From assembly GCA_029938635.1 (NCBI GenBank), contig JAOZUQ010000023.1, positions 1 through 39,827 of the forward strand: a stretch of DNA of 39,827 nt, written 5' to 3'. Below the pieces are notes generated by a model. It was not told the DNA's origin and ran no database searches. It was given only the letters and a program-made list of their open reading frames with translations. The position numbers were made by a program, and so were the translations under genes. Shown here in pieces: positions 15,499 through 25,626 of this stretch; the stretch's first letter is position 1; every line of letters begins with the position of its first letter. This DNA comes from Candidatus Aminicenantota bacterium (GTDB taxonomy: Bacteria; Acidobacteriota; Aminicenantia; UBA2199).

Positions 15499-17871
15499 AT
15501 GGAGAAGCTCTTTGCAATCCCTTTCTGCACAACACTGGCGACACTCTTCATCCTGAACAGCACCAGACATCCGGATTGCTTGGTCTCACCGATGATAATG
15601 ATAGCAGCAGGATTGTTCGCTGTGTTCTTTGTAATAAAACATTACACTATTTCAATATTATTTATATCAATAGCCCTTTCCCTGCTTACCGGTCAAAAAT
15701 TTTTAATCAATAAAAACATCTATAATCAGAAAAAAGAGCTTGATGTATTCGGGGAAGAGTATGTAAAGATAAGAGGGAAATTATTGCACTTCCCTGTTAT
15801 TGGCAACGGAACATCAACATTAATTGTAAAGGTGGAAATGCATGAAAAAATCGCAAAAGATAAAAAGGAGACTTTTGTCTTTAAAATCACCACTAATGGA
15901 GATCTCAGACATCTTAATTGCGGAGATATTGTTGAGATCGACACAGTCATAAAAGAACCAAGGCCATCTGTTAATTTTTTCCCGCTACGTTCAAATTCAT
16001 ATTTTCTGGTAAATAACATTCACTTTACCGGATATTCAAAATCCGCCCTCCTTTTTGAGAGAGTGAAGAGATCAGGCATGTTAATGCAGCTGACAGGGTG
16101 GATAAGAGAGAGGGTCAGGGTCCTTATAGAGAACAAATATCTTAAAAAGGATGGTTATCTCAGAAAAGAGGGCCAGATGCTGGAAGCCCTTCTCCTGGGA
16201 GACAGGGGAAGGCTCACACCGGAAGTGAAGGAGGTATTGCTGAAAACAGGTGTATTTCACCTTTTTGCAATTTCAGGCGCTCACATTGGTATCATTGCAT
16301 TGTTTACCCTTTTTTTACTTAACAGAACAGGTTTAAGGAGGAGAAAAAAATATCTCATACTTATCTTTGTTCTACTCGCCTTCCTTTTACTTACAGGATT
16401 TAAGATATCTGCTCAACGGGCTGTTTTGATGGCGACACTGATATCTCTCGCAAAAATGTTCTATCTCAAATCTGATATAATTAATGTAATATCTTTTACA
16501 GGATTTATACTCCTTGCAAAGGATCCCCGCTATTTTCTCGATCCCGGCTTTATCCTCACATTCACAATTACAGCTGGAATTGTTTCAGGTAGAAAAATAT
16601 TTTTCAGTGAAGGGACAAAAAAGAACTCATATCTTAAGGAGATGATCGCAGCAAATCTAAACGCTTCCGCCATATCTATCCCCATTTCTCTTTTCTTTTT
16701 TATGAGATATTCATTTACAGGATTTCTGGCAGGGCCTGTGCTTCTTCCCCTGACTGCAATAATAATGTGTTTATCTCTCCCGTTGATACCAATCTCGCTC
16801 CTTCCTCCCATCATGGCAACACCCTTCACTGCAATTGCAGATATCTCTCTAAGGATTTTTTTCTTCCTTGCAGAATCTTTCTCAAAAGAACTTGACCTTA
16901 CAATTTACAGAGCACCCCCGATTACTCTTATTCTATTTATCTCCCTGTTCCTTTTCTTTGTTCTCAGCTATTCAGGGAAAAAAAGAGTGATCAAAATATT
17001 GTTTTCTCTCCTTTTCTTCATTGCAATATCAGTAATAATTATTAAACCTCCTCCTTACAACCCCCGGTTTCCCGAGATATACTTCCTGGATGTAGGCCAG
17101 GGCGATTCCCATATTGTTGTACTTCCGGGAGGTGACTCACTGCTTATTGACGGGGGCGGCTCAAGGTTCGGCAATTTTAAGGTTGGAAAACAAATCGTAC
17201 TCCCATTCATTCTCAGGCAGGGCATTAAGATCAAATGGATAGCAGTTTCTCACTACCACCCGGACCATGTTAAGGGAATTAACGAAATAATTAATATCCT
17301 GAGGCCGGAGGAGGTATGGATCTCTTCAATTCCTGACGAAAACACTCTTTATAGAAAACTTATTGATAAGTGTGCCGGCAATATCCGGATCAGAAAGATC
17401 AATGCAGGTTTCCGGCTTAAGAGTGGAAAAACAGAGATCGAATTGTTATTTCCATTCAAATTCCTGCAGCCCTTCCGTACAAAGAACGACCACTCTCAGG
17501 TTATAAGGATCTCCCACCTCAACAAATCAATTCTCTTCACAGGGGATATTGAGAACAAAGCTGAAGAAGAACTGATAAGCAGATACGGAAAGAAGCTTAA
17601 ATGTAATATTCTTAAAGTTCCCCACCATGGCTCAGGGACATCATCATCAGCAGGATTACTTAATATGACCGATCCGGATCAAGCTGTATTTTCTCTGGGT
17701 TACAGGAATAGTTTCGGGTTCCCGGACAGAGAGGTAAGAGAAAGATATAAGCATTATCATATAAAATTATTTTATACTTCTGAGCATGGGGGTATCAGGG
17801 CAATAATTCGTCCCGGAGGAATAGTATTCGAAGTATCACGATTTGAAGAACAGAGAGGTGTTAATTTTTAA
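15499..17871 (+). CDS. comEC: ComEC/Rec2 family DNA uptake channel protein
   Basis: A 790-residue inner-membrane protein of natural transformation, expected to pass single-stranded DNA into the cytoplasm. Order: two or three N-terminal helices, an OB-like DUF4131 region (about 60-180), then the Competence domain opened by LLLGDRGRLTPEVKEVLLKT and FAISGAHIGI, with about eight helices. The C-terminal metallo-beta-lactamase-like domain starts at FLDVGQGDSHIV (about 530). Its metal-site motifs are SHYHPDHVKG (about 584), FTGDIE and PHHGSG (about 708), so the nuclease-type site appears intact. Length and three-part layout are those of a full ComEC. It has no SD and a promoter ending seven bases before the ATG. 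Other competence genes are not in the window. Confidence 0.93.
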   Translation: MEKLFAIPFCTTLATLFILNSTRHPDCLVSPMIMIAAGLFAVFFVIKHYTISILFISIALSLLTGQKFLINKNIYNQKKELDVFGEEYVKIRGKLLHFPVIGNGTSTLIVKVEMHEKIAKDKKETFVFKITTNGDLRHLNCGDIVEIDTVIKEPRPSVNFFPLRSNSYFLVNNIHFTGYSKSALLFERVKRSGMLMQLTGWIRERVRVLIENKYLKKDGYLRKEGQMLEALLLGDRGRLTPEVKEVLLKTGVFHLFAISGAHIGIIALFTLFLLNRTGLRRRKKYLILIFVLLAFLLLTGFKISAQRAVLMATLISLAKMFYLKSDIINVISFTGFILLAKDPRYFLDPGFILTFTITAGIVSGRKIFFSEGTKKNSYLKEMIAANLNASAISIPISLFFFMRYSFTGFLAGPVLLPLTAIIMCLSLPLIPISLLPPIMATPFTAIADISLRIFFFLAESFSKELDLTIYRAPPITLILFISLFLFFVLSYSGKKRVIKILFSLLFFIAISVIIIKPPPYNPRFPEIYFLDVGQGDSHIVVLPGGDSLLIDGGGSRFGNFKVGKQIVLPFILRQGIKIKWIAVSHYHPDHVKGINEIINILRPEEVWISSIPDENTLYRKLIDKCAGNIRIRKINAGFRLKSGKTEIELLFPFKFLQPFRTKNDHSQVIRISHLNKSILFTGDIENKAEEELISRYGKKLKCNILKVPHHGSGTSSSAGLLNMTDPDQAVFSLGYRNSFGFPDREVRERYKHYHIKLFYTSEHGGIRAIIRPGGIVFEVSRFEEQRGVNF

Positions 17872-17939
17872 CATTTACCACTTTCACAATACAAACACTT
17901 CTTGATTTCTTGGGGAAACTCTATTAATATTATTTTATT

Positions 17940-18305
17940 ATGGAAGGGAAAAAAATTCTTATAGTTGATGATGAAGGATACATAGGTGATCTGATCGTCG
18001 ATTTCCTTGCACTTGAGAATATATCAGGAGTTAAATCTGAAGATTTTGAAACAGCACTTGAAAAAGCCGGAGCAGATACATTTGACCTTATCATTGCAGA
18101 TGTTAACATCGGAAATGCAAGTGTTGAAGATTTTATTACCTCACTGAAAACAAATAACACTCATACTCCGGTAGCACTCATGACGGGAGACCACAGAATC
18201 GACAATGAGTTTACTTTACAGGCAGGCGCAATAGGGATCATACACAAACCGTTCCAAGTTACCCCTTTTCTGGCCAAAATCAAGGAATTTTTGGAGAAAA
18301 AATGA
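17940..18305 (+). CDS. Stand-alone response-regulator receiver protein
   Basis: A 121-residue CheY-like receiver with no output domain. Marks: acidic pair VDDEG (Asp10, Asp11), phospho-acceptor Asp in LIIADVNIG (about residue 54), switch Thr in ALMTGDH, and the conserved Lys-Pro in IIHKPFQ (about 104). Its stop overlaps the next gene's start in ATGA (18302-18305), so it is translationally coupled to the S55 peptidase. No SD is seen; TATTAT (17928-17933) ends six bases before the ATG, but the -35 is poor. No histidine kinase is adjacent, so its partner is unknown. Confidence 0.88.
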   Translation: MEGKKILIVDDEGYIGDLIVDFLALENISGVKSEDFETALEKAGADTFDLIIADVNIGNASVEDFITSLKTNNTHTPVALMTGDHRIDNEFTLQAGAIGIIHKPFQVTPFLAKIKEFLEKK

Positions 18306-20059
18306 AAAAAATTCTTTTCGCTCTGTTACTGATAATTACACTTACACTAGGATCAGCAGAGATCCTTGAATACAATAAACTGAAAAAAGGGATGGAAGGA
18401 GAAGGGAAAACCATCTTCAAAGGGACGAATATTGAAACTTTTAAGTTTAAGATCCTCGGTTTTCTCGAAAATTTTTCACCGGGAAAGAATCTGATAATTG
18501 CTGAATTGTTTGCCCCCGAACTGGAAGGGATAGGAGTTATAGCGGGTATGTCAGGTAGCCCGGTCTTCATAAACGGGAAAATAATCGGATCGGTCTCATA
18601 TGGCTTCAGTTTTTCCAAAAAACCAATTGCAGGTATTACTCCGATCGAGGATATTCTGAAAGTAAAAGATTATGACACTCCGGAATATACAATTGATATT
18701 TCAGATATAAAAATCAAGTTTGATGACCAGAATGTAAAGAATATAAAAAATATTCTGAAAAGGGAAATAACCAGAAGGATCGATCCTGCTTCTGTAGAAG
18801 GAACCCTCCCTATCGGACTTCTTTCAACAAACAGGGGAATTCTGGGCCAGGCAGACAAATTATTAAGACCACTATTTACGCCATCAAACAATCTGAAACT
18901 GGATAGTACAAAGCAGGGGAAAACACAACTCAAAGGCTCCATCCGTGGCGCAGATGCCGTTTCCATCCCGCTGGTAAGAGGTGATTTTGAATATTCTTCA
19001 TCCGGGACAGTTACATATACTGACGGAAAAAAAGTTTATCTTTTCGGTCACCCTTTCTTCAATCTGGGCAGAGTTGAATTCCCGATGCATAAGGCTGAAG
19101 TAGTCTCTGTTGTACCGTCTTACCAGGAATCATTTAAACTTTCGTCCACCAGGGAAATGATAGGAACTATTACCCAGGACAGGTTTTCCGCTGTAATGGG
19201 TGAGATGGGGAAAACACCATACATGATCCCCCTTCAGATCTTTTTCAGCAACAGGAACCGGAAATTCAATGTTGAAATGATAAACCACCCGCTCCTTACT
19301 CCCGCCATGGTTCAGTTATCTGTAGCAAATATATTTCTAACAGAGATCCAGCAGTATGGATTCAATTCGATCAAGGTTGATGGGAAAATATTTATTGAGA
19401 ATGAGAAGAACATCGTTATTAATGACCTTTTCAGCGGTGGAAACTCTTATAATGAGTTTGCAGACCTGCTACTCGCTATAAATTTCTTTGTCATGAACAA
19501 CAAGGAAAAGCAGATAAAGATACAGAAAATGGATTTCAATGTTGATGTATCTGAGACTGTAAAAAGAGGGGAAATATCAAGTGTCCTTATAAATAAGAAT
19601 GAGTTCAAGCCTGGTGAACTCATGGACATAAAGATCATAATAAGGAACGATAGAGGATCTATGTCATCAGAGAGCATAAGGCTGAAAGCTCCTACATTGA
19701 AAAACGGTGCTGAGTTCCGGATACTTATCGCAGATAAAAATGCGATAGGGAAATTCGAATCCAAGAATATTAAATCATCATTCTTTCCATCAACATTGAA
19801 CTCATTGATCAGAGCTATAAATAACATCAGAAAGAACAACCGGATCTATATAAAAATAATTACTCCGGAAAAAGGGATATTCGTGAAAGGTTACGAATTC
19901 TCAAACCTTCCGGCAGGACTGAGAACTCTTTACGATTATAATTCTGCTGTGAAAAATCAGTCAGAAATAAAATATTCATCACTTGAAGATTATCAGATGG
20001 AAGTACCGGTAATAATAACAGGTAAAAAATTATTCAAATTGAAGATAAGAGAGAGGTAA
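18302..20059 (+). CDS. Exported SpoIVB-type S55 peptidase-domain protein, permuted order
   Basis: A 585-residue protein with a signal peptide (MKKILFALLLIITLTLGSAE). Near the N-terminus is the S55 serine block GVIAGMSGSPVFINGKIIGS, with Ser84 in the GxSG context, followed by PIAGITPIEDIL. A His block, VYLFGHPFFNLG (His250), comes later, then IGTITQDRFSAVMGE. In sporulation SpoIVB the His block precedes the Ser block, so the order here is reversed. The C-terminal 200 residues look like an Ig-like adhesion or complement module (NEFKPGELMDIKIIIRND). Activity is not certain from sequence. It is not evidence of sporulation. It lies between the receiver gene and a propeller gene in one operon. Confidence 0.82.
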   Translation: MKKILFALLLIITLTLGSAEILEYNKLKKGMEGEGKTIFKGTNIETFKFKILGFLENFSPGKNLIIAELFAPELEGIGVIAGMSGSPVFINGKIIGSVSYGFSFSKKPIAGITPIEDILKVKDYDTPEYTIDISDIKIKFDDQNVKNIKNILKREITRRIDPASVEGTLPIGLLSTNRGILGQADKLLRPLFTPSNNLKLDSTKQGKTQLKGSIRGADAVSIPLVRGDFEYSSSGTVTYTDGKKVYLFGHPFFNLGRVEFPMHKAEVVSVVPSYQESFKLSSTREMIGTITQDRFSAVMGEMGKTPYMIPLQIFFSNRNRKFNVEMINHPLLTPAMVQLSVANIFLTEIQQYGFNSIKVDGKIFIENEKNIVINDLFSGGNSYNEFADLLLAINFFVMNNKEKQIKIQKMDFNVDVSETVKRGEISSVLINKNEFKPGELMDIKIIIRNDRGSMSSESIRLKAPTLKNGAEFRILIADKNAIGKFESKNIKSSFFPSTLNSLIRAINNIRKNNRIYIKIITPEKGIFVKGYEFSNLPAGLRTLYDYNSAVKNQSEIKYSSLEDYQMEVPVIITGKKLFKLKIRER

Positions 20060-20060
20060 A

Positions 20061-22070
20061 ATGAATAAAAGGATTTTGATCATAACCATGATCATGCTCA
20101 CTTTTTCTCTTCTCCATCCCGTACAGGTCAAAAAGAGGGAGGTAAGAGATTTCCGTAATTTTGAAAAGGGAACTTTCAACGGCACAGGATTAACAGATAG
20201 CGGAGAATTGTTCATATCATTAAAAAGTTCAGTGATTGCAGGCCCAGACAAGGAATATTACCTCGGGTCGGCAATATCAAAAAAGGGCGATATTTATCTG
20301 GGAACAGGACACAACGCATCTGTCTTCCGGATTGAGAAAAATGGCAAGATCACAGAAATGTTCAAGGCTCAGGAACCCGACATATATGCCGTATTGTTCG
20401 GGTCCGATAATTTCATATATACAGGTTCATCTCCCAGAGGAAAATTGTTCAGGATCACCGGCGTGATGAAATCAAAAGAATTTTTCAACCCTGATGAAAA
20501 ATATATCTGGGATATTAAAGAGGACAAATCAGGCAATATCATCTGTGCTGTCGGAGGCAGTGGTGGTGTCTACAAAATTAACAAGAACGGAGATTCCAAA
20601 AAGGTATTCACAGGAGACACTCACATCATTTCCCTGTTTATTTCTGCAGATAATTCAATTATTGCCGGAAGCGGAGGGAGCGGAATTCTTTACAAAATAA
20701 GCTCTCAAAAAAATCGTGTCCTCTATGATACCCCTTTTGAAGAGATAAACGGTATCTATGAAGACGATGAAGGAGATATCTGGTTCTCGGCTTCGAAAGA
20801 AGTGAAGAAAGGGAAAACATCCATTGGCAGTAAAATGATCTCGTTTTCATTCCCTAAAGAACGGATGATCCCGCAGGAGAAAAGCGCTTTATACCTCCGC
20901 CATTCAGGAGGGGAAGTTGAAAAGATATGGTCATCATCCAATGAGCATATATATGCCGTTGCACCTGACAAGAAAAACGGAGGCGTCCTTATAGGTACGG
21001 GAGACAGAGGAAGGATATACAGAATAAATAAGGACAGAAGTTATTCTCTGGTATATGAAGGAGAATCTGCTCAATCCTATAAAATATTGCCCGGGCCGGA
21101 AGGCTTTACAATCGTATACAACAACACTTCTTCAATAGTAAAGCTCAGCGATTTCCCTTCTTCCAAAGGTTCCTACACATCCGATGTATTCAACCTCGGC
21201 ATTCAGAGCAGAGCAGGAAAGCTCTATTGGGACTCCATTAACTGGAACACTCCTTCAATTTCCCTGTTTGTCAGATCGGGGAACACAGCTTCTCCGGATC
21301 CGACATGGACAGAATGGTCCCCACCATTTACCGACAACAACAATTCAAATATTAACCGGAATGGATATAAATATTTTCAGGTCAAAGTAAATTTAAATTC
21401 AGCATCCGGAGTGAAATCTCCAGCTATTTCAGGCTTCCGGTTTTTTTATGTACAGAAAAATCTCAAACCTGAAATAAAAAAAATAGATATCAACCTCCCC
21501 ATTCAGCCGAAGAAAAATGCAAATCAAAAAAAACCTGTGATGTGGAAAAAGAACACCTTGAACATTTCCTGGAAAGCTGTTGATCCCAACAAGGATGAAT
21601 TAAAGCATTCACTGTTCTTAAAGAAATTTTCAAGAAAAGTATGGATTGAATTTAAAAAGGATATCACTACATCAAGATCTGAACTGAATACAGAGTTATA
21701 TGAGGACGGCGATTACACAATTAAAGTTGTTACAGATGATTCCCTTTCTAATTCACCTGATACTTTCAGGTCGGACACAATGGAATCAAAAAAATTCACT
21801 ATAGATTCCACGGCTCCGGTTCTTTCTGACTTTAAAAGAACAGGTGAGTTTGTCACTTTCAGGGTTAATGACAAGGTTTCTGTAATTTCGAAAGTTCAAT
21901 ATTCATTCTCAGGGGAAAAATGGTATCCTCTCAACCCTGTGGACAAGATCAATGATTCAAAATCTGAATCCTTCAAACTTTCAAAAAGATTTTTAAAAGG
22001 GAAAAAACTGATTTTTTTCAAAATCACAGATGAATACAATAATTCCAAGGTTTTTCAAAAGGAATTATAA
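20061..22070 (+). CDS. Exported beta-propeller protein with C-terminal Ig/Fn3-like domains
   Basis: A 669-residue protein with a signal peptide (MNKRILIITMIMLTFSLLHP). The first 370 residues hold propeller blades with a recurring G-x-G-x-x-G-x-[VIL]-[YF]-[RK]-I turn: GTGHNASVFRI, TGSSPRGKLFRI, AVGGSGGVYKI, AGSGGSGILYKI and GTGDRGRIYRI. The rest looks like beta sandwiches: a segment with WTEWSPPF and FQVKVNL, then an Ig-like part around DGDYTIKVVTDDSLSNSPDT. No catalytic motif is visible. It starts two bases after the S55 gene with SD GAGAGG, so the pair is probably co-expressed and may act together in the envelope. Confidence 0.75.
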   Translation: MNKRILIITMIMLTFSLLHPVQVKKREVRDFRNFEKGTFNGTGLTDSGELFISLKSSVIAGPDKEYYLGSAISKKGDIYLGTGHNASVFRIEKNGKITEMFKAQEPDIYAVLFGSDNFIYTGSSPRGKLFRITGVMKSKEFFNPDEKYIWDIKEDKSGNIICAVGGSGGVYKINKNGDSKKVFTGDTHIISLFISADNSIIAGSGGSGILYKISSQKNRVLYDTPFEEINGIYEDDEGDIWFSASKEVKKGKTSIGSKMISFSFPKERMIPQEKSALYLRHSGGEVEKIWSSSNEHIYAVAPDKKNGGVLIGTGDRGRIYRINKDRSYSLVYEGESAQSYKILPGPEGFTIVYNNTSSIVKLSDFPSSKGSYTSDVFNLGIQSRAGKLYWDSINWNTPSISLFVRSGNTASPDPTWTEWSPPFTDNNNSNINRNGYKYFQVKVNLNSASGVKSPAISGFRFFYVQKNLKPEIKKIDINLPIQPKKNANQKKPVMWKKNTLNISWKAVDPNKDELKHSLFLKKFSRKVWIEFKKDITTSRSELNTELYEDGDYTIKVVTDDSLSNSPDTFRSDTMESKKFTIDSTAPVLSDFKRTGEFVTFRVNDKVSVISKVQYSFSGEKWYPLNPVDKINDSKSESFKLSKRFLKGKKLIFFKITDEYNNSKVFQKEL

Positions 22071-22080
22071 GGAATAACAA

Positions 22081-23244
22081 ATGAAAATACATGAATACCA
22101 GGCAAAAGGTTTGTTCAGGAATTATTCAATTCCGGTTCCGGAAGGATTTATGGCTGAAAATGCTGAATCCGCCATGGAAGTTGTTGAAAAGCTGGGGTTC
22201 CCTTGTGTTGTTAAAGCTCAGGTCCATGCAGGGGGAAGAGGGAAAGCAGGTGGTGTAAAACTTGCAAAGAATAAGGATGAAGCAAAAGAACATATCGGGT
22301 CAATACTCGGCATGAACCTTGTAAGCAAGCAGACAGGGCCTGAAGGCCAGCTCGTAAGAAAAATTCTGATTGAGCAGGGTTTGAACATTGTCAATGAACT
22401 TTATCTGGCAATAATAATTGACCGCGAAAAAGAGATGCCTGTTATTATTGCTTCCACTGAAGGAGGAATGGAGATCGAGGAAGTAGCAGAGAATACTCCT
22501 GACCTCATACATAAGGTCCATATTCATCCTGTTACCGGCATGTCGGCCTTCCATGCAAGGGAGTTATCCTTCAGGCTGGGACTTAATAAGATTCAACAGA
22601 AGAATTTCACAAAACTTTTGTTCAACCTTTATAAATTGTTCATGGAAAAGGACGGTTCTCTTGTAGAGATAAACCCCCTGATCATCACAGACACAGATGA
22701 GGTTATCGCCCTTGATGGAAAGATCAATTTTGACGATAACGGACTCTACAGGAACCCTGATGTTGCAGAGATGAGAGATATCCATGAGGAAGATCCTCTT
22801 GAGGTTGAAGCTTCCAAATTCGATCTTAACTATATTAAACTGGATGGTAATATCGGATGCATGGTTAATGGAGCAGGGCTTGCAATGGCAACAATGGACA
22901 TTATCAAGTTTTATGGCGGTGAGCCAGCCAACTTTCTGGATGTTGGAGGCGGTACTTCAGAAGAGAGAGTAAAAGAAGCATTTAACATACTCTTGTCTGA
23001 CACCAATGTAAAAGCTGTCTTTGTAAATATATTCGGAGGAATTGTCAGGACCGATCTTGTCGCAAACGGGATCGTCAATGCACTCAAAGAGGTTGAACTG
23101 AAAGTCCCTATCGTTATCAGGCTTGTAGGAACCAATGAAGCGGAGGGGAGAAAGATCATCGAAAATTCCGGACTCAACTTTATAGCCGAGACAAGCCTCC
23201 CTGAAGCAGCTAAAAAAACTGTTGATATCTTAAGGAGCAATTGA
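22081..23244 (+). CDS. sucC: Succinate-CoA ligase [ADP-forming] subunit beta
   Basis: A 387-residue ATP-grasp subunit of succinyl-CoA synthetase, the substrate-level phosphorylation step of the TCA cycle. Family marks: N-terminal [30 protein letters not shown], the Mg-binding [20 protein letters not shown], and the CoA-ligase block [18 protein letters not shown] with [11 protein letters not shown]. Length matches the usual 388. Its SD AAGGA lies upstream, and sucD follows one base after its stop. Confidence 0.97.
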   Translation: MKIHEYQAKGLFRNYSIPVPEGFMAENAESAMEVVEKLGFPCVVKAQVHAGGRGKAGGVKLAKNKDEAKEHIGSILGMNLVSKQTGPEGQLVRKILIEQGLNIVNELYLAIIIDREKEMPVIIASTEGGMEIEEVAENTPDLIHKVHIHPVTGMSAFHARELSFRLGLNKIQQKNFTKLLFNLYKLFMEKDGSLVEINPLIITDTDEVIALDGKINFDDNGLYRNPDVAEMRDIHEEDPLEVEASKFDLNYIKLDGNIGCMVNGAGLAMATMDIIKFYGGEPANFLDVGGGTSEERVKEAFNILLSDTNVKAVFVNIFGGIVRTDLVANGIVNALKEVELKVPIVIRLVGTNEAEGRKIIENSGLNFIAETSLPEAAKKTVDILRSN

Positions 23245-23245
23245 A

Positions 23246-24115
23246 ATGGCTATTCTACTAAATAAAAATTCAAAGATCGTAGTCCAGGGCTTTACCGGAA
23301 AGGAAGGAAGTTTCCATTCAAGCCAGATGATAGAATACGGAACACTTGTAGTCGCAGGAGTAACACCGGGTAAGGGTGGAACTACCCATATGGACATCCC
23401 TGTATTCAATACTGTCGCTGAGGCAAAAAAAGCGACAGGCGCAGATGTTTCTGTAATTTTTGTCCCCCCCCCATTTGCTGCAGATGCGATCCTTGAAGCT
23501 GCAGCTGCAGGTATCGGACTTATAATCTGCATAACCGAGGGAATTCCGGTTGTAGATATGATAAGGGTTAAGAATTTTATAAGGACAACCTCTTCAAAAC
23601 TCGTCGGACCGAATTGCCCTGGCGTAATATCACCCGGGGAATCAAAGGTTGGGATTATGCCTGCCAATATTCATAAAAAAGGGAGGATCGGGATCGTTTC
23701 CAGATCCGGAACACTTACATATGAAGCAGTAAATCAGATAACCGGCATAGGCATGGGACAATCAACCGCTGTCGGGATCGGTGGTGATCCGATAATAGGG
23801 TCCGACTTTGTCGATATCCTCAGAATATTCAAAGATGATAATGAGACCGATGCTGTTGTAATGATTGGTGAGATCGGCGGAACAATGGAAGAAGATGCAG
23901 CTGAGTACATAAGTAAAGAATTTAACAAACCTGTCATCTCGTTTATCTCCGGACAGACTGCCCCTCCGGGAAGAAGGATGGGACATGCGGGAGCCATAAT
24001 ATCGGGAGGAAAAGGGACTGCAGAAGAAAAGATGAAAACCCTTCGCGAAAAAGGGATCCATGTAGTGGAAAACCCTGCAGATATCGGTGAAATGGTGAAA
24101 AAAGTTTTGTCGTAA
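23246..24115 (+). CDS. sucD: Succinate-CoA ligase [ADP-forming] subunit alpha
   Basis: A 289-residue subunit that binds CoA and carries the phospho-histidine. Marks: [20 protein letters not shown] for CoA binding, [42 protein letters not shown], and the active-site His in [13 protein letters not shown] (about residue 249). The family length is 286-300. The SD AAGGAG lies inside the end of sucC, which fits tight stoichiometric coupling. Confidence 0.97.
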   Translation: MAILLNKNSKIVVQGFTGKEGSFHSSQMIEYGTLVVAGVTPGKGGTTHMDIPVFNTVAEAKKATGADVSVIFVPPPFAADAILEAAAAGIGLIICITEGIPVVDMIRVKNFIRTTSSKLVGPNCPGVISPGESKVGIMPANIHKKGRIGIVSRSGTLTYEAVNQITGIGMGQSTAVGIGGDPIIGSDFVDILRIFKDDNETDAVVMIGEIGGTMEEDAAEYISKEFNKPVISFISGQTAPPGRRMGHAGAIISGGKGTAEEKMKTLREKGIHVVENPADIGEMVKKVLS

Positions 24116-24149
24116 TTCGGCAAACATCTACTTTTATTTTTTAAACTGT

Positions 24150-24183
24150 TATAATTCAGGTGTTGAAAAATTAAATGGAGGTT
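24150..24183 (+). promoter_or_regulatory. Probable -10 box and SD of the small membrane protein gene
   Basis: A perfect TATAAT (24150-24155) with a poor -35 (TCTACT, 24127-24132). TGGAGGTT (24176-24183) is an SD. It is only 3 bases from ATG 24185 but 9 bases from ATG 24191, which favours the second ATG as the start. Confidence 0.45.
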
Positions 24184-24190
24184 AATGAGA

Positions 24191-24568
24191 ATGAACAATA
24201 AAGGAAAACTTACTTTTACAGGGATAATTGTCATTTTTCTTATTCTTTACGGTGCTTTTGCTGCAGTTCAGCTCATTAACGCAAAGATCACCGAGGGTGA
24301 AGTTTCAAAAAAGGTAAAAGACAGGATGGGAAGGGAAAGGAGATATTCTCTTACAGGCAGTGAGGCCGAAGATTATATTTATGAGATCCTTTCAAAACAG
24401 CGTCATATAATTTTCGGTGATGCTGAAGAGGATACAATTATCGTAACGATCGATAAAGAGAATAAAACCCTCTCTTATTATTTCGAATACGGGATCGAGA
24501 CAAATCTTGTTTTCTTTAAAAAAATGAAAAGAGTAAAAGTTGATGACTCAATGCTAAGTTACCGATAA
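24191..24568 (+). CDS. Single-pass membrane protein of unknown function
   Basis: A 125-residue protein starting MNNKGKLTF with one N-terminal helix (GIIVIFLILYGAFAAVQLI). An extracytoplasmic alpha/beta domain of about 90 residues follows, with a Lys/Arg-rich start (KKVKDRMGRERRYSL) and alternating strands (DTIIVTIDKENKTLSYYFEY). The layout resembles short pseudopilin- or DUF4845-like proteins of Acidobacteria, but I cannot assign a family. It precedes the AI-2E family gene by 6 bases and is probably co-transcribed with it. Confidence 0.65.
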   Translation: MNNKGKLTFTGIIVIFLILYGAFAAVQLINAKITEGEVSKKVKDRMGRERRYSLTGSEAEDYIYEILSKQRHIIFGDAEEDTIIVTIDKENKTLSYYFEYGIETNLVFFKKMKRVKVDDSMLSYR

Positions 24569-24574
24569 TCAGTA

Positions 24575-25615
24575 ATGAATCAGGGATCAGTAGACCTTAA
24601 ATTTTTAAAGCTCTTTACCGGATTTATTGCAGCAGTTATTTTTGTTGTGATAATGAAAGAACTTAAAAGTATTTTCATCCCGTTTTTCCTGGCACTTCTC
24701 CTCTACTTCCTTTTCAACGGGGTTGTCAGCAGGCTTATATACTTCAAAATACCGAAAGTTGTGGTCCTCACTTTCCTTCTCATTTTTATCTTTATTATTC
24801 TCTATCTGTTCGGAATGCTTATGTTCACAGGAGTCTCTTCATTCATAGACCATTTTCCCGCCTACAGTACCACGATCTCAGATGTGTTCAAAGATCTGAC
24901 AGCAAAATTGAATATCCCTCTGGAAGAAGTTCAGAATCAGATAAACACTTTTGACTGGTCAGAGATCATTCAGAAAGGAACTTCATTTATTTCTGCCACA
25001 TTCGGATCTTTTGCAAGTTTTCTGGGGAATCTTATATTCATACTTATATTCCTGATATTTATGCTTGGAGGAAGAGACGGCCTCGTAAAAAGGGTAAATA
25101 AAGCCTTTGAGGAAGAGAGGGCAAAGGACTTAATGTCTATTCTCAGGTCTATTGAAAATCAGGTGCAGCATTATCTTGTCCTTAAAACCGTCATAAGCCT
25201 GTTAACCGCCACTATAAGCGGGATCATCCTATATTTTGGCGGATTCGATTTTCTTCTTTTTTCTTCTCTCCTGATATTTGCCCTAAATTTCATTCCAAAT
25301 ATAGGCTCAGTGATCGCTACTGCATTTCCTGTGCTCACAGGGCTTATAAAATTCGGTTTTTCTCTGAAAGTTCTCCTTGTTCTTGCGGGGCTCATGCTAA
25401 CACAGATGGTAATAGGAAATATACTGGAGCCGAAAATAGCAGGTAAAAGCCTGAACTTATCGCCAATGGTAATCCTTCTTTCCCTTATATTCTGGGGATA
25501 TATATGGGGAATAATCGGGATGATACTCGCAGTTCCACTCACTTCTGCCATAAAGATCATTTTCAGTCATATTCAGATTCTAAAACCTGTGGCAGAACTT
25601 ATAAGTGCAGACTGA
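24575..25615 (+). CDS. AI-2E family transporter (PerM/YdiK-like membrane protein)
   Basis: A 346-residue polytopic protein with about seven helices. It has the family features: N-terminal helix pair (FIPFFLALLLYFLFNGVV), a long amphipathic middle with periplasmic coiled segment, RSIENQVQHYLVLKTVISLLTA, ALNFIPNIGSVIATAFPVL, and the C-terminal GNILEPKIAGKSLNLSP and GIIGMILAVPLTSAIKI. Members have been linked to AI-2 export or to Na+/H+ exchange, so substrate should be left open. No SD is seen. GATAAT (24564-24569) ends five bases before the ATG with TTGATG 18 bases above, a weaker leaderless candidate. Confidence 0.88.
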   Translation: MNQGSVDLKFLKLFTGFIAAVIFVVIMKELKSIFIPFFLALLLYFLFNGVVSRLIYFKIPKVVVLTFLLIFIFIILYLFGMLMFTGVSSFIDHFPAYSTTISDVFKDLTAKLNIPLEEVQNQINTFDWSEIIQKGTSFISATFGSFASFLGNLIFILIFLIFMLGGRDGLVKRVNKAFEEERAKDLMSILRSIENQVQHYLVLKTVISLLTATISGIILYFGGFDFLLFSSLLIFALNFIPNIGSVIATAFPVLTGLIKFGFSLKVLLVLAGLMLTQMVIGNILEPKIAGKSLNLSPMVILLSLIFWGYIWGIIGMILAVPLTSAIKIIFSHIQILKPVAELISAD

Positions 25616-25626
25616 AAGGACATTTA

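Noticed and set aside
18302-20059. Reading the SpoIVB-type domain as evidence of sporulation
   Set aside because: Block order differs from SpoIVB, the protein has other domains, and no sporulation gene is nearby.
20061-22070. Annotating the propeller/Ig protein as a periplasmic sensor of a two-component system
   Set aside because: No kinase or transmembrane helix beyond the signal peptide; only its position near a receiver gene suggests it.
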